Notes under the pieces: generated by a model
Database searches by the model: none
Told to the model about the DNA's origin: nothing
The model's input: only the letters and a program-made list of their open reading frames with translations
Program-made: the position numbers and the translations under genes
Source of the DNA: Pengzhenrongella frigida
GTDB lineage: Bacteria > Actinomycetota > Actinomycetes > Actinomycetales > Cellulomonadaceae
Length of the DNA: 64,000 bases
Assembly (NCBI RefSeq): GCF_004168625.1
Contig: NZ_SDWW01000021.1
Location: 1-64,000, forward strand
Direction of reading: 5' to 3'
In this document: positions 45,522 to 53,676 of the stretch, piece by piece
Layout: each line of letters opens with the position of its first letter
Position numbering within the stretch: position 1 is the stretch's first letter

Positions 45522-45607
45522 GCGGGAGCGACCTCGACGATGACGAAAAGGATGAACCGGACGAGCGTCGCAGACCAGTGCCGTTCGCGCAGCGAAATCC
45601 CACCCCG

Positions 45608-45635
45608 ATCGGGTGCCGGACTCCCGGCACCCGAT
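45608..45635. terminator. Terminator hairpin after purB
   Basis: ATCGGGTGCCGG (45608-45619) pairs perfectly with CCGGCACCCGAT (45624-45635) around the 4-nt loop ACTC. It lies 8 bp beyond the purB stop on the minus strand and separates purB from the unknown gene at 44676. Confidence 0.85.
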
Positions 45636-45643
45636 ACCGGCGG

Positions 45644-47119
45644 TCAGTCGTCCAGGTGCTCGACCAGCTTCGCGGAGAGGCCGGTGTACGAGGCCGGCGT
45701 CAGCTCCGCGAGGCGTGCCGCGACGTCGTCGGGCAGGCCGAGCCCGCCGATGAACTCCCGCATGTCCGCGCCGGTGAGCCGCTTGCCGCGGGTGAGCTCC
45801 TTGAGCCGCTCGTACGGGTTCTCCATGCCGGTGACCCCCGCGACCGAGGCGGCGCGCATCGCCGACTGGACGGGCTCGCCGAGCACCTCCCAGTTCGCGT
45901 CGAGGTCGCGCGCCAGCAGGTCGTGGTCGACGTGCAGCGCCCCCAGACCCCGGTGCAGGTTGTCGATCGCGAGCAGCGAGTGCCCGAACGCCGGGCCGAT
46001 GTTGCGCTGCGTGGTGGAGTCCGTGAGGTCGCGCTGCAGGCGGCTGGTCACGAGCGTCGCGGCGAGCGTGTCGAGCAGCGCGCACGACAGCTCGAGGTTC
46101 GCCTCGGCGTTCTCGAACCGGATCGGGTTCACCTTGTGCGGCATCGTCGACGAGCCGGTCGCCCCCGGCACCGGGACCTGGATGAAGACCCCCATGGAGA
46201 TGTACGTCCACATGTCCGTCGCGAGGTTGTGCAGCACCCGGTTGAACCGCGCGAGGTCGCTGTAGAGCTCGGCCTGCCAGTCGTGCGACTCGATCTGGGT
46301 GGTGAGCGGGTTCCAGGTCAGGCCGAGGTGCTCGACGAACGTGCGCGAGACCTCCTGCCAGTCGGCCCCCGGGACGGCGGCGAGGTGCGCGCCGTAGGTC
46401 CCGGTCGCGCCGTTGAGCTTGCCCAGGTACTCCGCGCGCTCGATTCGCTTCAGCTGGCGGTCTAGGCGGTGGGTCAGGACGGCGAGCTCCTTGCCGAGCG
46501 TGGTCGGCGTCGCGGGCTGGCCGTGGGTGCGGGCCAGCATCGCCGCGCCGCGGTGCTCGCGGGCGAGCTCGGCGATCTGGGCGACCAGGGCGCGCGCGGC
46601 CGGCAGCCACACGTCGTGGACCGCGCCACGCACCATCAGCGCGTAGGAGAGGTTGTTGATGTCCTCGCTGGTGCAGGCGAAGTGCACGAGCTCGCCGACG
46701 CCGGGCAGCACCGTGTCGGGGCCGAGCGAGGCGGGCGCGGCCGCGAGCCGGGCCTTGAGGAAGTACTCGACCGCCTTGACGTCGTGCACGGTGACCTTCT
46801 CGATCGCGCCGAGCTCCGCGATCTGCTCGGCCCCGAACGTCGCGACGACGTCGCGCAGGTAGGCCTGCTCCTCGCCCGCCAGCGTCGGCGCGCCGGGCAC
46901 CACCTGGTGGGAGGTGAGGTGGATCAGCCACTCGACCTCGACGTGCACGCGCTCGCGGTTGAGGGCGGCCTCGCTGAGGTGGTCGACGAGCGGGGCGACG
47001 GCACCGCGGTAGCGGCCGTCGAGCGGCCCGAGCGCGATCGGGGGCACGACGTCGGCGAGGGCGACCCGGGCGGCACCGGTCGGCTGGGCGGGCTGGGCGG
47101 GCGTGGCGTTGGCTGGCAC
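45644..47119 (-). CDS. purB: Adenylosuccinate lyase
   Basis: A 491-residue fumarase/aspartase-superfamily enzyme acting twice in purine synthesis, on SAICAR and on adenylosuccinate. The superfamily signature GSSTMPHKVNPIRFENAE is intact, as are TSEDINNLSYAL and RTHGQPATPTTLGKEL. The N-terminal 20 residues are Ala/Pro-rich and variable. The size and the DGRYRGAVAPL start resemble the E. coli PurB subgroup. GTG at 47119; the gene is divergent from the GGDEF gene. Confidence 0.96.
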   Translation of the reverse strand: MPANATPAQPAQPTGAARVALADVVPPIALGPLDGRYRGAVAPLVDHLSEAALNRERVHVEVEWLIHLTSHQVVPGAPTLAGEEQAYLRDVVATFGAEQIAELGAIEKVTVHDVKAVEYFLKARLAAAPASLGPDTVLPGVGELVHFACTSEDINNLSYALMVRGAVHDVWLPAARALVAQIAELAREHRGAAMLARTHGQPATPTTLGKELAVLTHRLDRQLKRIERAEYLGKLNGATGTYGAHLAAVPGADWQEVSRTFVEHLGLTWNPLTTQIESHDWQAELYSDLARFNRVLHNLATDMWTYISMGVFIQVPVPGATGSSTMPHKVNPIRFENAEANLELSCALLDTLAATLVTSRLQRDLTDSTTQRNIGPAFGHSLLAIDNLHRGLGALHVDHDLLARDLDANWEVLGEPVQSAMRAASVAGVTGMENPYERLKELTRGKRLTGADMREFIGGLGLPDDVAARLAELTPASYTGLSAKLVEHLDD

Positions 47120-47259
47120 GGCGAATATCGTCCCACGGGCGCACGACCGGCGACTCGCTCGAGCGGGCCGCGGCCGATCGTGCTCGGCGCCTCGTCGAGC
47201 CGTGCGGACGGCGCCGGCCCTCCCGCACGCTCAAGAGCGGGGTCCAAGGTGCCGACAAA

Positions 47260-48744
47260 ATGGACATGGACCCGCGCATGCGCCGCAACCTGGCGGTGCT
47301 GTGCGTGCTGGCGGCCGCCACGATCGCCTATCCCCTCGTCCCGCTGTCCGGCGACACGTGGCGGGTCTACTACAACGCTGTCGCCCTCAGTGCCGTGCTG
47401 ATCGCGTTGTCCGGGGTGGTGTTCCACCGGACGCCGCAGCGTCGGGCCTGGTTGTCGGTGATCGGCGGCTTCTGCGCGTGGGTGCTGGCGGACCTCGTGG
47501 CCACCCTCGAGCAGCAGGTCTGGCACCTCCCGTACTACCCGGTGCCCTCGGATGCGGTCTACCTCGTGGGCTACGTGCTCGTGGCGGCCGGGGCCCTGCG
47601 CCTGGTCCGGACCCGGGACGAGGACCGGGACCTGACCGTGCTGCTGGACGCGGCCATCGTCGCCACCGGCGCCGCGGTCGTCGCGGCCGTGTTCCTGATC
47701 GCCCCGTTGGCGACCGACTCGACGTTGACCGGCTTCGGGAAGGTGGTCAGCTCCGCGTACCCGGTGGCGGACATCCTGCTGATCGCCGTGATCTTCCGCC
47801 TGTGGGCGGCGCCCGTCGCCCGCACCGCCTCCTCCCGCCTGCTGATGTGCGCGGTGACCTTGTCCCTCGCGGGTGACGTCGTGTGGAACGTGCTGATCGT
47901 CACGGACGGGTCGCAGGCGGACCGCTGGAGCGACCAGCTGTACCTCGCCACCTACGTCCTGTTCGCCGCGGCCACGTGGGCTCCGTCCATGGCGAGGCTG
48001 GGTGCGGTCGCCCCCGAGCAGGCGGGTGCCGGGTCCTTGCACCGACGCGTGGTGGTCCTCGCCGGTGGCTTGATGCTGCCGTCGGTGACCCTGCTGATCA
48101 GTGGCGCGACCGGTCGTGCGGTGCTCTGGCAGGTGATCGGGCTGGGTTCCCTGCTCATCTCCGGACTCGTCCTGGTCCGGATGTCGGGGATCCTGCGCAC
48201 CGTGGAGTCCCAGTCGAGGAGGCTGGCGGACCTGGCGCGGCTGGACGAGCTCACCGGGATCCCCAACCGGCGAACCTGGGACCACGAGCTGGACCGCGTG
48301 TGTGCCGAGAGCCGGTTGCAGGGTGCACCGCTGTGCGTCGCGATCATCGACCTCGACCACTTCAAGGTCTACAACGACGCGTTCGGCCATCAGGCCGGCG
48401 ATCGACTGCTGCGCGACTCGGTCGCCGCCTGGGCGGAGCACCTCGGCGACCGGACCTTCCTCGCGCGGTACGGCGGTGACGAGTTCACCGTGCTGCTGCC
48501 CGGCCTCGACCTCGACGACGCTCGCGCCCGACTGCAGGGGTTGCGGGGCGTCACGCCCCACGGCCAGACGATCTCGGCGGGGGTCGCCCGGTGGGATCCG
48601 CAGGCGGAACCGGCCAGTGCGGTCGCGGGCGCCGACGTCGCGCTCTACGCCGCCAAGGAGGCCGGCCGAGACCGCGTCCTCACCCAGGTCGTGGTGACGG
48701 CGGACGCCGGCGGGGTCGGTCTCCTCGGCCTTCCCCAGGCCTGA
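47260..48744 (+). CDS. Membrane-bound diguanylate cyclase (GGDEF)
   Basis: A 494-residue protein with about eight to nine membrane helices in the first ~310 residues and a C-terminal GGDEF domain. The domain opens RLDELTGIPNRRTWDHEL-like (ARLDELTGIPNRR) and has an intact active site, GGDEF at 405-409 in ARYGGDEFTVLLPG. The RxxD product-inhibition site five residues before it is absent. It should make cyclic di-GMP in response to a signal sensed in or at the membrane; no PAS or EAL domain is present. ATG at 47260 with AAGGTG upstream; ATG at 47266 is also possible. Confidence 0.92.
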   Translation: MDMDPRMRRNLAVLCVLAAATIAYPLVPLSGDTWRVYYNAVALSAVLIALSGVVFHRTPQRRAWLSVIGGFCAWVLADLVATLEQQVWHLPYYPVPSDAVYLVGYVLVAAGALRLVRTRDEDRDLTVLLDAAIVATGAAVVAAVFLIAPLATDSTLTGFGKVVSSAYPVADILLIAVIFRLWAAPVARTASSRLLMCAVTLSLAGDVVWNVLIVTDGSQADRWSDQLYLATYVLFAAATWAPSMARLGAVAPEQAGAGSLHRRVVVLAGGLMLPSVTLLISGATGRAVLWQVIGLGSLLISGLVLVRMSGILRTVESQSRRLADLARLDELTGIPNRRTWDHELDRVCAESRLQGAPLCVAIIDLDHFKVYNDAFGHQAGDRLLRDSVAAWAEHLGDRTFLARYGGDEFTVLLPGLDLDDARARLQGLRGVTPHGQTISAGVARWDPQAEPASAVAGADVALYAAKEAGRDRVLTQVVVTADAGGVGLLGLPQA

Positions 48745-48772
48745 CCGGCGCTGGACTCAGACGGCGGTGTGC

Positions 48773-49747
48773 TCAGACCGCGATGGTCTCGGGCAGCGCC
48801 GCCGAGCGCGGCGCCCGGCGCGCAGTCTCGGCCAGGGCGACCCCGCCGAGCACGACGGCGCCTCCCACGAGCTGGACCGCCGTCATCGCCTCACCCAGCA
48901 CCGCCCAGGCGGCGGCTGAGGCCACGACCGGCTCGATCATCCCGATCAGGCCGGTCCGAGCCGCACCGATCACCTTGAGCCCGGCGAGCACGAGCGTGTA
49001 GGGCACCACCGTCCCGAGCACGACGACCCACGCCACGAGCAGCCACAGCGGCACGACCGCGGGTTCGAGCGCACCTGTCAGTGCGACGTCGTCGGCCAGG
49101 AGTTCGGCCTGGAACGTCCACAGCGGCTGCACCGCGAGCCAGAACACGCCCGCGAACGCGAGCGACCACGCCTGCGTCGAGAGCGGGTCCCGCTCGGCGA
49201 CCAGGCGCTCGCCCAACAGGTAGTAGACGGCGAGCGACAGCGCGGCGCCGCCCGCGGCGGCGAGCCCGATCGCGTCCAGCTCGACCCCGCGATGCACCTG
49301 CGCGACCAGCGTGAGCCCGGCCAGGCAGGCGGCGAGGGCCCACCACACCCGGGCGCGCACGCGTTCGCCGAGCACGAACCGGGCCCACAGCGCGACGATC
49401 AGCGGCGCCGTGTACTCGATCAGCAGGGCGAGGCCGACGGGCAGCCGGGAGATCGCGACGAGGTAGAACCACTGCACGAGCGCCATGCCGACGACGCCGA
49501 GCAGCGCGAGCGCGGCCACCTCCTTGGCGCGCAGCCGCATCGTGCGGCCGAGCACCAGCACCGCGATCGTCACGAGCACGACGGCCGAACCGACCGAGCG
49601 CAGCTCGACGAGCCGGGTGGGGCTCAGGCCGGCCTGCATGGCGAGCTTGGCGACGGTGCCGTTGACGGCGAACAGGACGGACGCGACGGCAACCGCGAGC
49701 ACGCCGAACGGAGCTGATCTGGGCACGGTCGTGAGGTTAGCGTCCAC
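48773..49747 (-). CDS. EamA/DMT family transporter
   Basis: A 324-residue transporter with ten membrane helices in two EamA repeats (LLIEYTAPLIVALWARFVLGERV closes the first; GMIEPVVASAAAWAVLGEAM the second). The substrate is unknown. It is a different branch from the RhtA-like protein at 33213. Start is uncertain: GTG at 49747 or GTG at 49726 (VPRSAPFGV). It converges on the GGDEF gene with about 28 bp between stops. Confidence 0.87.
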   Translation of the reverse strand: MDANLTTVPRSAPFGVLAVAVASVLFAVNGTVAKLAMQAGLSPTRLVELRSVGSAVVLVTIAVLVLGRTMRLRAKEVAALALLGVVGMALVQWFYLVAISRLPVGLALLIEYTAPLIVALWARFVLGERVRARVWWALAACLAGLTLVAQVHRGVELDAIGLAAAGGAALSLAVYYLLGERLVAERDPLSTQAWSLAFAGVFWLAVQPLWTFQAELLADDVALTGALEPAVVPLWLLVAWVVVLGTVVPYTLVLAGLKVIGAARTGLIGMIEPVVASAAAWAVLGEAMTAVQLVGGAVVLGGVALAETARRAPRSAALPETIAV

Positions 49748-49772
49748 GCGGGCTGCCGGGCTGCCGGGCGGG

Positions 49773-49811
49773 CGGAGCCGACCGGTGGGCAGACGGAGCC
49801 GACCGGTGGGC
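49773..49811. repeat. 18-bp direct repeat, period 21
   Basis: CGGAGCCGACCGGTGGGC occurs at 49773-49790 and again at 49794-49811, and a partial third copy follows. Each copy holds the palindrome ACCGGT. A separate perfect 16-bp palindrome, GCCGGCGGCCGCCGGC, lies at 49924-49939, just before the next gene. All are in the 212-bp gap between divergent genes; a regulatory role is possible but slippage repeats are also common here. Confidence 0.6.
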
Positions 49812-49959
49812 GGACGGGCCGGCGAGGGGACCCGAGATCGCCGGCGTCGGTGCGGTCCGGCCGCCCGGGCCGCACCCCGGGCGCCGGCCGCGTCGGCCCG
49901 TCCACACCGGCGTGCCGGTGACCGCCGGCGGCCGCCGGCTGATCCCTACGGTCGGGGCT

Positions 49960-50385
49960 ATGACGAGCGGACTGGCGGGGGCGTCGGGGTGGTGGTCGGG
50001 CGCCGCGGCGCGGGAGCTCGGGTCGGCCGGGGAGTCGATCGCGGCGGCCCTGCGGGGTCTTGCCGCGGCCGACGACGTCGCCTGGGTCTCCACCGCCGCG
50101 ACGCACTACCGAGCGGCCCTCACCGAGAGCTCGGCGACCCTGCAGGCCGCGCGGAACCTGCTCGACGAGGCGATGGTCGCGGTCGCCGCGCACGACGTCG
50201 CCGTCGAGCAGCACCGACGTGCTCGACAGAGCTACCTCGCGGGAGCGCGGAGTGACGTCCTAGGACAGAGCGACGTCGTCGGACGCAATGACCTCGCGGG
50301 ACCGCAGACGGGCGGCGGACAGCCGACCGGCTGGGCCGAGATCGCGCGCTCGCTCGATCTGCGCGCCGGGCCGGGCCCGTGGTGA
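49960..50385 (+). CDS. WXG100-like helical hairpin protein
   Basis: A 141-residue, mostly helical protein. After SGWWSGAAARELGSAGESIAAAL comes a turn, AWVSTAATHYRAALTESSATL, which resembles the WxGxAAxxFxxxL turn and second helix of ESAT-6/WXG100 proteins, with Ser replacing the Gly. The C-terminal ~40 residues are Gly/Asp-rich with GxSDV, GxNDL-type repeats. Its stop overlaps the start of the next gene by GTGA. A secreted or substrate-chaperone role with the hydrolase is inferred; no type VII secretion ATPase is nearby. Confidence 0.6.
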   Translation: MTSGLAGASGWWSGAAARELGSAGESIAAALRGLAAADDVAWVSTAATHYRAALTESSATLQAARNLLDEAMVAVAAHDVAVEQHRRARQSYLAGARSDVLGQSDVVGRNDLAGPQTGGGQPTGWAEIARSLDLRAGPGPW

Positions 50386-51893
50386 GCGAGTCGACATCGA
50401 CGGCGACCGTGACTGCGACCGGGACATCGACCGCGACTGCGACTCCGGCGCCGGACCCGTTCCCCCTGCCCGGCCGGCCCGCCGGGATCACGATCCGGGG
50501 CGGGGTGGGTGCGACCTTCGCGGACCTGACCGAGCTCCGCGGAGCGGCCCAGGCGCTCCGGCTCGCCGCGGAACGCCTGGACGACGCCGCCGCCCGGGTC
50601 GGTGCCGCGCGGTGCTCGGTCGAGAACGGCGCGGTGGACGCCCCGGCGACGGCTCGGGCGGCGGTCGCCACCCTCGGTCCGCTGCTGTCCGGGCCGTCGT
50701 CGTTGGCGGCCGGCGCCGAGCGCACGCGGGAGCTCGCGCGTGCGCTGCTCGGTGCTGCGGACCTGTACGGCGCGGCCGAGGACCGCGCGCAGGACGCGGT
50801 CCGAGGCGTGCTGTACACGATGGGTGCCGCGGCCGGGGAGGCGCCCCTGGTCGCCACCCTCGGCGCGCTCGGCGCGGTCCGGTTCACCGCCCTGGCCGGT
50901 GCGCTCGCCGTGGGCTGGCGGGTGGCGCACGGCAAGGGGCTGCCGCACCCGAAGGACCTGCTGCTCGCGGTGCCGACGGAGCACGTGATGCTCCTGCTGG
51001 GTTCGTTCATCCGGGGGCTCGCGCCCGGGCGGCAGCTTCCGAACCCCTCACCCGTGCCGGGTGCGGCCGGGCTGGTCGTGGCGGGCCTCACGGCGCCGTC
51101 GGTGCTCGTCCCCGACCTGCGACGCCGGCACCTGCGGGTGACCGCGCGCCTGGACGGAGCCCGCCGGCCGGCACCGCGGACCGCGGCCGACGTGCTGCGC
51201 GAGATCGGGGCGCTGTACCCCGCGGCGGGCGGTACCCCCGGGACCGTCGGGATCGAGCGGCTCGACCAGCCGGACGGATCCCGCACCTGGGTCGTCGCGA
51301 TCCCGGGGATGCAGGGCGCCGGGATGGGCTTCGGTCCCAACCCGATGGACATGGGCACGAACCTGCGCCTGATGGCCCGCACCGCCGACGACGGGACCGA
51401 GCTCGTGGTGCGGGCGCTCGAGCAGGCCGGGGTGGGTCCCGACGAGCCGGTGCTGCTCGCCGGCCACAGCCAGGGCGGCATGGTGGCGATGGTGCTCGCG
51501 GGCAGCGCGGCGTTCACCGCGAGGTACACCGTGGCGGCGGTGCTCACCGCCGGGTCGCCGACGGCGACGTTGGCCATGGACGCCACGACCCCGGTGCTGC
51601 ACCTCGAGCACCGGCAGGACCTCGTGCCCGCCCTCGACGGCCGGCCCTCACCGGCTGGCCCGAACCGCACGTCGGCGGTGCGCGATCTGCGGGCGTCGTC
51701 GGACCCGGTCGACCGTCTCGCGGGTCACGACCCCGGTGCGGCCCATCGGATCGACACCTACGCGCGGACCGCGACGGCGGTGTCCGCGACCGGCGCGCCG
51801 TCCGTGCGCGACTGGGAGGAGGCGGCGGGGCGCGTGCTGGGCGGACCGGACGTCCGGGCGGTGCACCTGGAGTTCACCGGAACCCGGCCGTGA
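50382..51893 (+). CDS. Alpha/beta hydrolase with helical N-terminal domain
   Basis: A 503-residue protein. A Thr/Ala-rich start and about 200 residues of helical sequence resembling WXG100/PPE-type bundles come first, then an alpha/beta-hydrolase region from about 230. The nucleophile elbow AGHSQGGM carries the probable catalytic Ser, and HLEHRQDLVP and AAHRIDTY supply late Asp/His candidates, as in lipase- or cutinase-like enzymes. No signal peptide is seen, so any export would need a specialised system. GTG at 50382 overlaps the previous stop by four bases. The substrate is unknown. Confidence 0.78.
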   Translation: MSESTSTATVTATGTSTATATPAPDPFPLPGRPAGITIRGGVGATFADLTELRGAAQALRLAAERLDDAAARVGAARCSVENGAVDAPATARAAVATLGPLLSGPSSLAAGAERTRELARALLGAADLYGAAEDRAQDAVRGVLYTMGAAAGEAPLVATLGALGAVRFTALAGALAVGWRVAHGKGLPHPKDLLLAVPTEHVMLLLGSFIRGLAPGRQLPNPSPVPGAAGLVVAGLTAPSVLVPDLRRRHLRVTARLDGARRPAPRTAADVLREIGALYPAAGGTPGTVGIERLDQPDGSRTWVVAIPGMQGAGMGFGPNPMDMGTNLRLMARTADDGTELVVRALEQAGVGPDEPVLLAGHSQGGMVAMVLAGSAAFTARYTVAAVLTAGSPTATLAMDATTPVLHLEHRQDLVPALDGRPSPAGPNRTSAVRDLRASSDPVDRLAGHDPGAAHRIDTYARTATAVSATGAPSVRDWEEAAGRVLGGPDVRAVHLEFTGTRP

Positions 51894-51932
51894 CCCGGCC
51901 GCGCCGCGGGCCGTCGACAGTCGGCCGTCAGG

Positions 51933-52328
51933 TCAGGGCTGCCGCTTAGCGGCGGCGTGCGTCCCGGTGAGCACGCTCAGCGTGAAGCTGACGATCGAGA
52001 TGATCAGGGCGCCGATCACGGCGGTGCCGAAGCTGTCGACGCGCAGGCCCCAGCTCGTCGCCTCGGTGATCCAGGCGGTGAGCATGAGCATCAGGGCGTT
52101 GACCACGAGGGTGAACAGGCCGAGCGTGAGGATGAACAACGGGAACGAGAGGATCTGCGCGATCGGCTTGACGATGGCGTTGACGATCCCGAACACGAGC
52201 GCGATCAGCGCGATGATGCCGATCTCCTGCCAGGTCGTCGTCGCCCCGACGATCTCCAGGCCGGACAGGAGCAGCGCCGCGAACCAGATGGCGATGCCGT
52301 TGATGACCACGCGCGCGAGGAAGCTCAT
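51933..52328 (-). CDS. Phage holin family protein (four-helix, non-phage)
   Basis: A 131-residue membrane protein with four hydrophobic helices, including FGIVNAIVKPIAQILSFPLF, typical of the widespread family named after mycobacterial phage holin superfamily IV. Chromosomal members are found in most actinobacteria and no phage genes surround it, so it is not evidence of a prophage. Its function is unknown. ATG at 52328; it is divergent from the aminotransferase gene. Confidence 0.88.
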   Translation of the reverse strand: MSFLARVVINGIAIWFAALLLSGLEIVGATTTWQEIGIIALIALVFGIVNAIVKPIAQILSFPLFILTLGLFTLVVNALMLMLTAWITEATSWGLRVDSFGTAVIGALIISIVSFTLSVLTGTHAAAKRQP

Positions 52329-52412
52329 GGTGCGATCTTGCCACCCGGCGTCCGGTGGCCGTCCTGCGATGCGTGTGCGACGCCGGTGCCCGGCGATGGC
52401 ATGCTGAGTGCC

Positions 52413-53492
52413 GTGACTCGTCCTCAGGTGCCGTTGCGTGCGGCCGTTGCTGAGCTTCCCGCCTACGTCCCCGGGAGCCGCATCCCCGTGGGGGCCGCGG
52501 CGTTCAAGCTGTCGTCGAACGAGAACCCGTACCCGCCGTTGCGGTCGGTCATCGCAGCGATCGCCGACGGCGCCGCCGACGTGAACCGTTACCCCGACAT
52601 GTTCGCCACCGAGCTCACCGAGGCGATCGCCGCGGCCCTGGACGTCCAGCCCGCCTCGATCGTCGCCGGGAACGGCTCGGTCGCTGTGCTGGGCCACGTG
52701 CTGGCGGCGGTCTGCGAGGCCGGCGACGACGTCGTCATCCCGTGGCGCTCGTTCGAGGCCTACCCGATCGCCATCTCCCTCGTGGGGGCGACGACGACCG
52801 CCGTTCCCCTGGCCGACGGCGGCCGGCTCGACCTGGTCGCGATGGCGGCGGCGGTGACGCCCCGCACGCGCGTCGTGATCGTCTGCACGCCGAACAACCC
52901 GACCGGTCCCGCCGTGCGGGCCGCCGAGCTCGACGCGTTCCTCCGGGCGGTCCCGCGGGACGTGCTCGTGGTGCTCGACGAGGCCTACGTCGAGTTCGTC
53001 CGCGACCCCGACGCCGCCGACGGGCTCGCGGTGTTCGCCGCGCACCCGAACGTGGTCGTCCTGCGGACGTTCTCGAAGGCCTACGGGCTGGCCGGGCTGC
53101 GGGTCGGCTTCGCGATCGCCCGACCCCGGCTCGCCCGCGGGATCCGGGCCGCCTCGACGCCGTTCGGTGTCTCGCACCTCGCGCAGCTCGCGGCCCTCGC
53201 CTCGCTGCGGGCCAAGGACGAGCTGTTTGCCCGGGTCGACACGCTCGTCGCGGAGCGCGGGCGGATGCTCGGTGCGCTGCGGACCCAGGGCTGGGTTGTG
53301 CCGGACAGCGAGGCGAACTTCGTCTGGCTCCCGCTCGGCGAGCGGGCGACGGCGTTCGCGGCCGCCTCGGCGCGGTCGGGGGTGCTGGTGCGACCGTTCG
53401 CGGGAGACGGTGTGCGGGTCAGCGTCGGCGAGACCGAAGCGACCGACGACCTGCTGGCGATCACGGGAAACTGGCTCTCCGGCGACCGCTGA
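52413..53492 (+). CDS. hisC: Histidinol-phosphate / aromatic aminotransferase
   Basis: A 359-residue class I/II PLP aminotransferase. KLSSNENPYPPLRSV opens the domain, CTPNNPTGP and LDEAYVEF follow, and TFSKAYGLAGLRVGF holds the PLP lysine. The sequence fits the HisC2/Pat group, which transaminates histidinol phosphate or phenylpyruvate; lack of other his genes favours the aromatic (Pat) role. GTG at 52413 gives the usual TRPQVPLR start; ATG at 52401 is in frame. A hairpin terminator follows. Confidence 0.9.
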   Translation: MTRPQVPLRAAVAELPAYVPGSRIPVGAAAFKLSSNENPYPPLRSVIAAIADGAADVNRYPDMFATELTEAIAAALDVQPASIVAGNGSVAVLGHVLAAVCEAGDDVVIPWRSFEAYPIAISLVGATTTAVPLADGGRLDLVAMAAAVTPRTRVVIVCTPNNPTGPAVRAAELDAFLRAVPRDVLVVLDEAYVEFVRDPDAADGLAVFAAHPNVVVLRTFSKAYGLAGLRVGFAIARPRLARGIRAASTPFGVSHLAQLAALASLRAKDELFARVDTLVAERGRMLGALRTQGWVVPDSEANFVWLPLGERATAFAAASARSGVLVRPFAGDGVRVSVGETEATDDLLAITGNWLSGDR

Positions 53493-53496
53493 CGGC

Positions 53497-53526
53497 GCTG
53501 AACTCGGCGTTCCTCCCGAGTTCAGC
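53497..53526 (+). terminator. Terminator hairpin after hisC
   Basis: GCTGAACTCGG (53497-53507) pairs perfectly with CCGAGTTCAGC (53516-53526) around an 8-nt loop, four bases after the stop. It insulates the bkd promoter region. Confidence 0.78.
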
Positions 53527-53546
53527 CCCAGTGGTACACGGGCAGC

Positions 53547-53629
53547 CGGTACCGTACACATTCGATACCTGGTCCTGTACAGGACCTTCGGGGGCTAAGT
53601 TACGGTACCGTAGCCTACGCTTTCGTAGG
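53547..53629 (+). promoter_or_regulatory. Multi-palindrome promoter region of the bkd operon
   Basis: Four inverted repeats lie within 83 bp: CGGTACCG (53547-53554), GGTCCTGTACAGGACC (53571-53586, perfect 16 bp), TACGGTACCGTA (53601-53612, perfect 12 bp) and CCTACG-CTTT-CGTAGG (53614-53629). The first and third share CGGTACCGTA, 56 bp apart. TAAGTT (53596-53601) is a possible -10. The E1alpha start is at 53677. At least two regulators or a cooperative one is inferred. Confidence 0.6.
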
Positions 53630-53676
53630 TTGAATGGATGCACGTCGCGCCTCGGCGCTACCGAAGGAGGCCTCGC

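Noticed and set aside
51933-52328. Prophage remnant, suggested by the holin-family protein
   Set aside because: This four-helix family is a normal chromosomal component of actinobacteria and there are no other phage genes, integrase or attachment repeats nearby.
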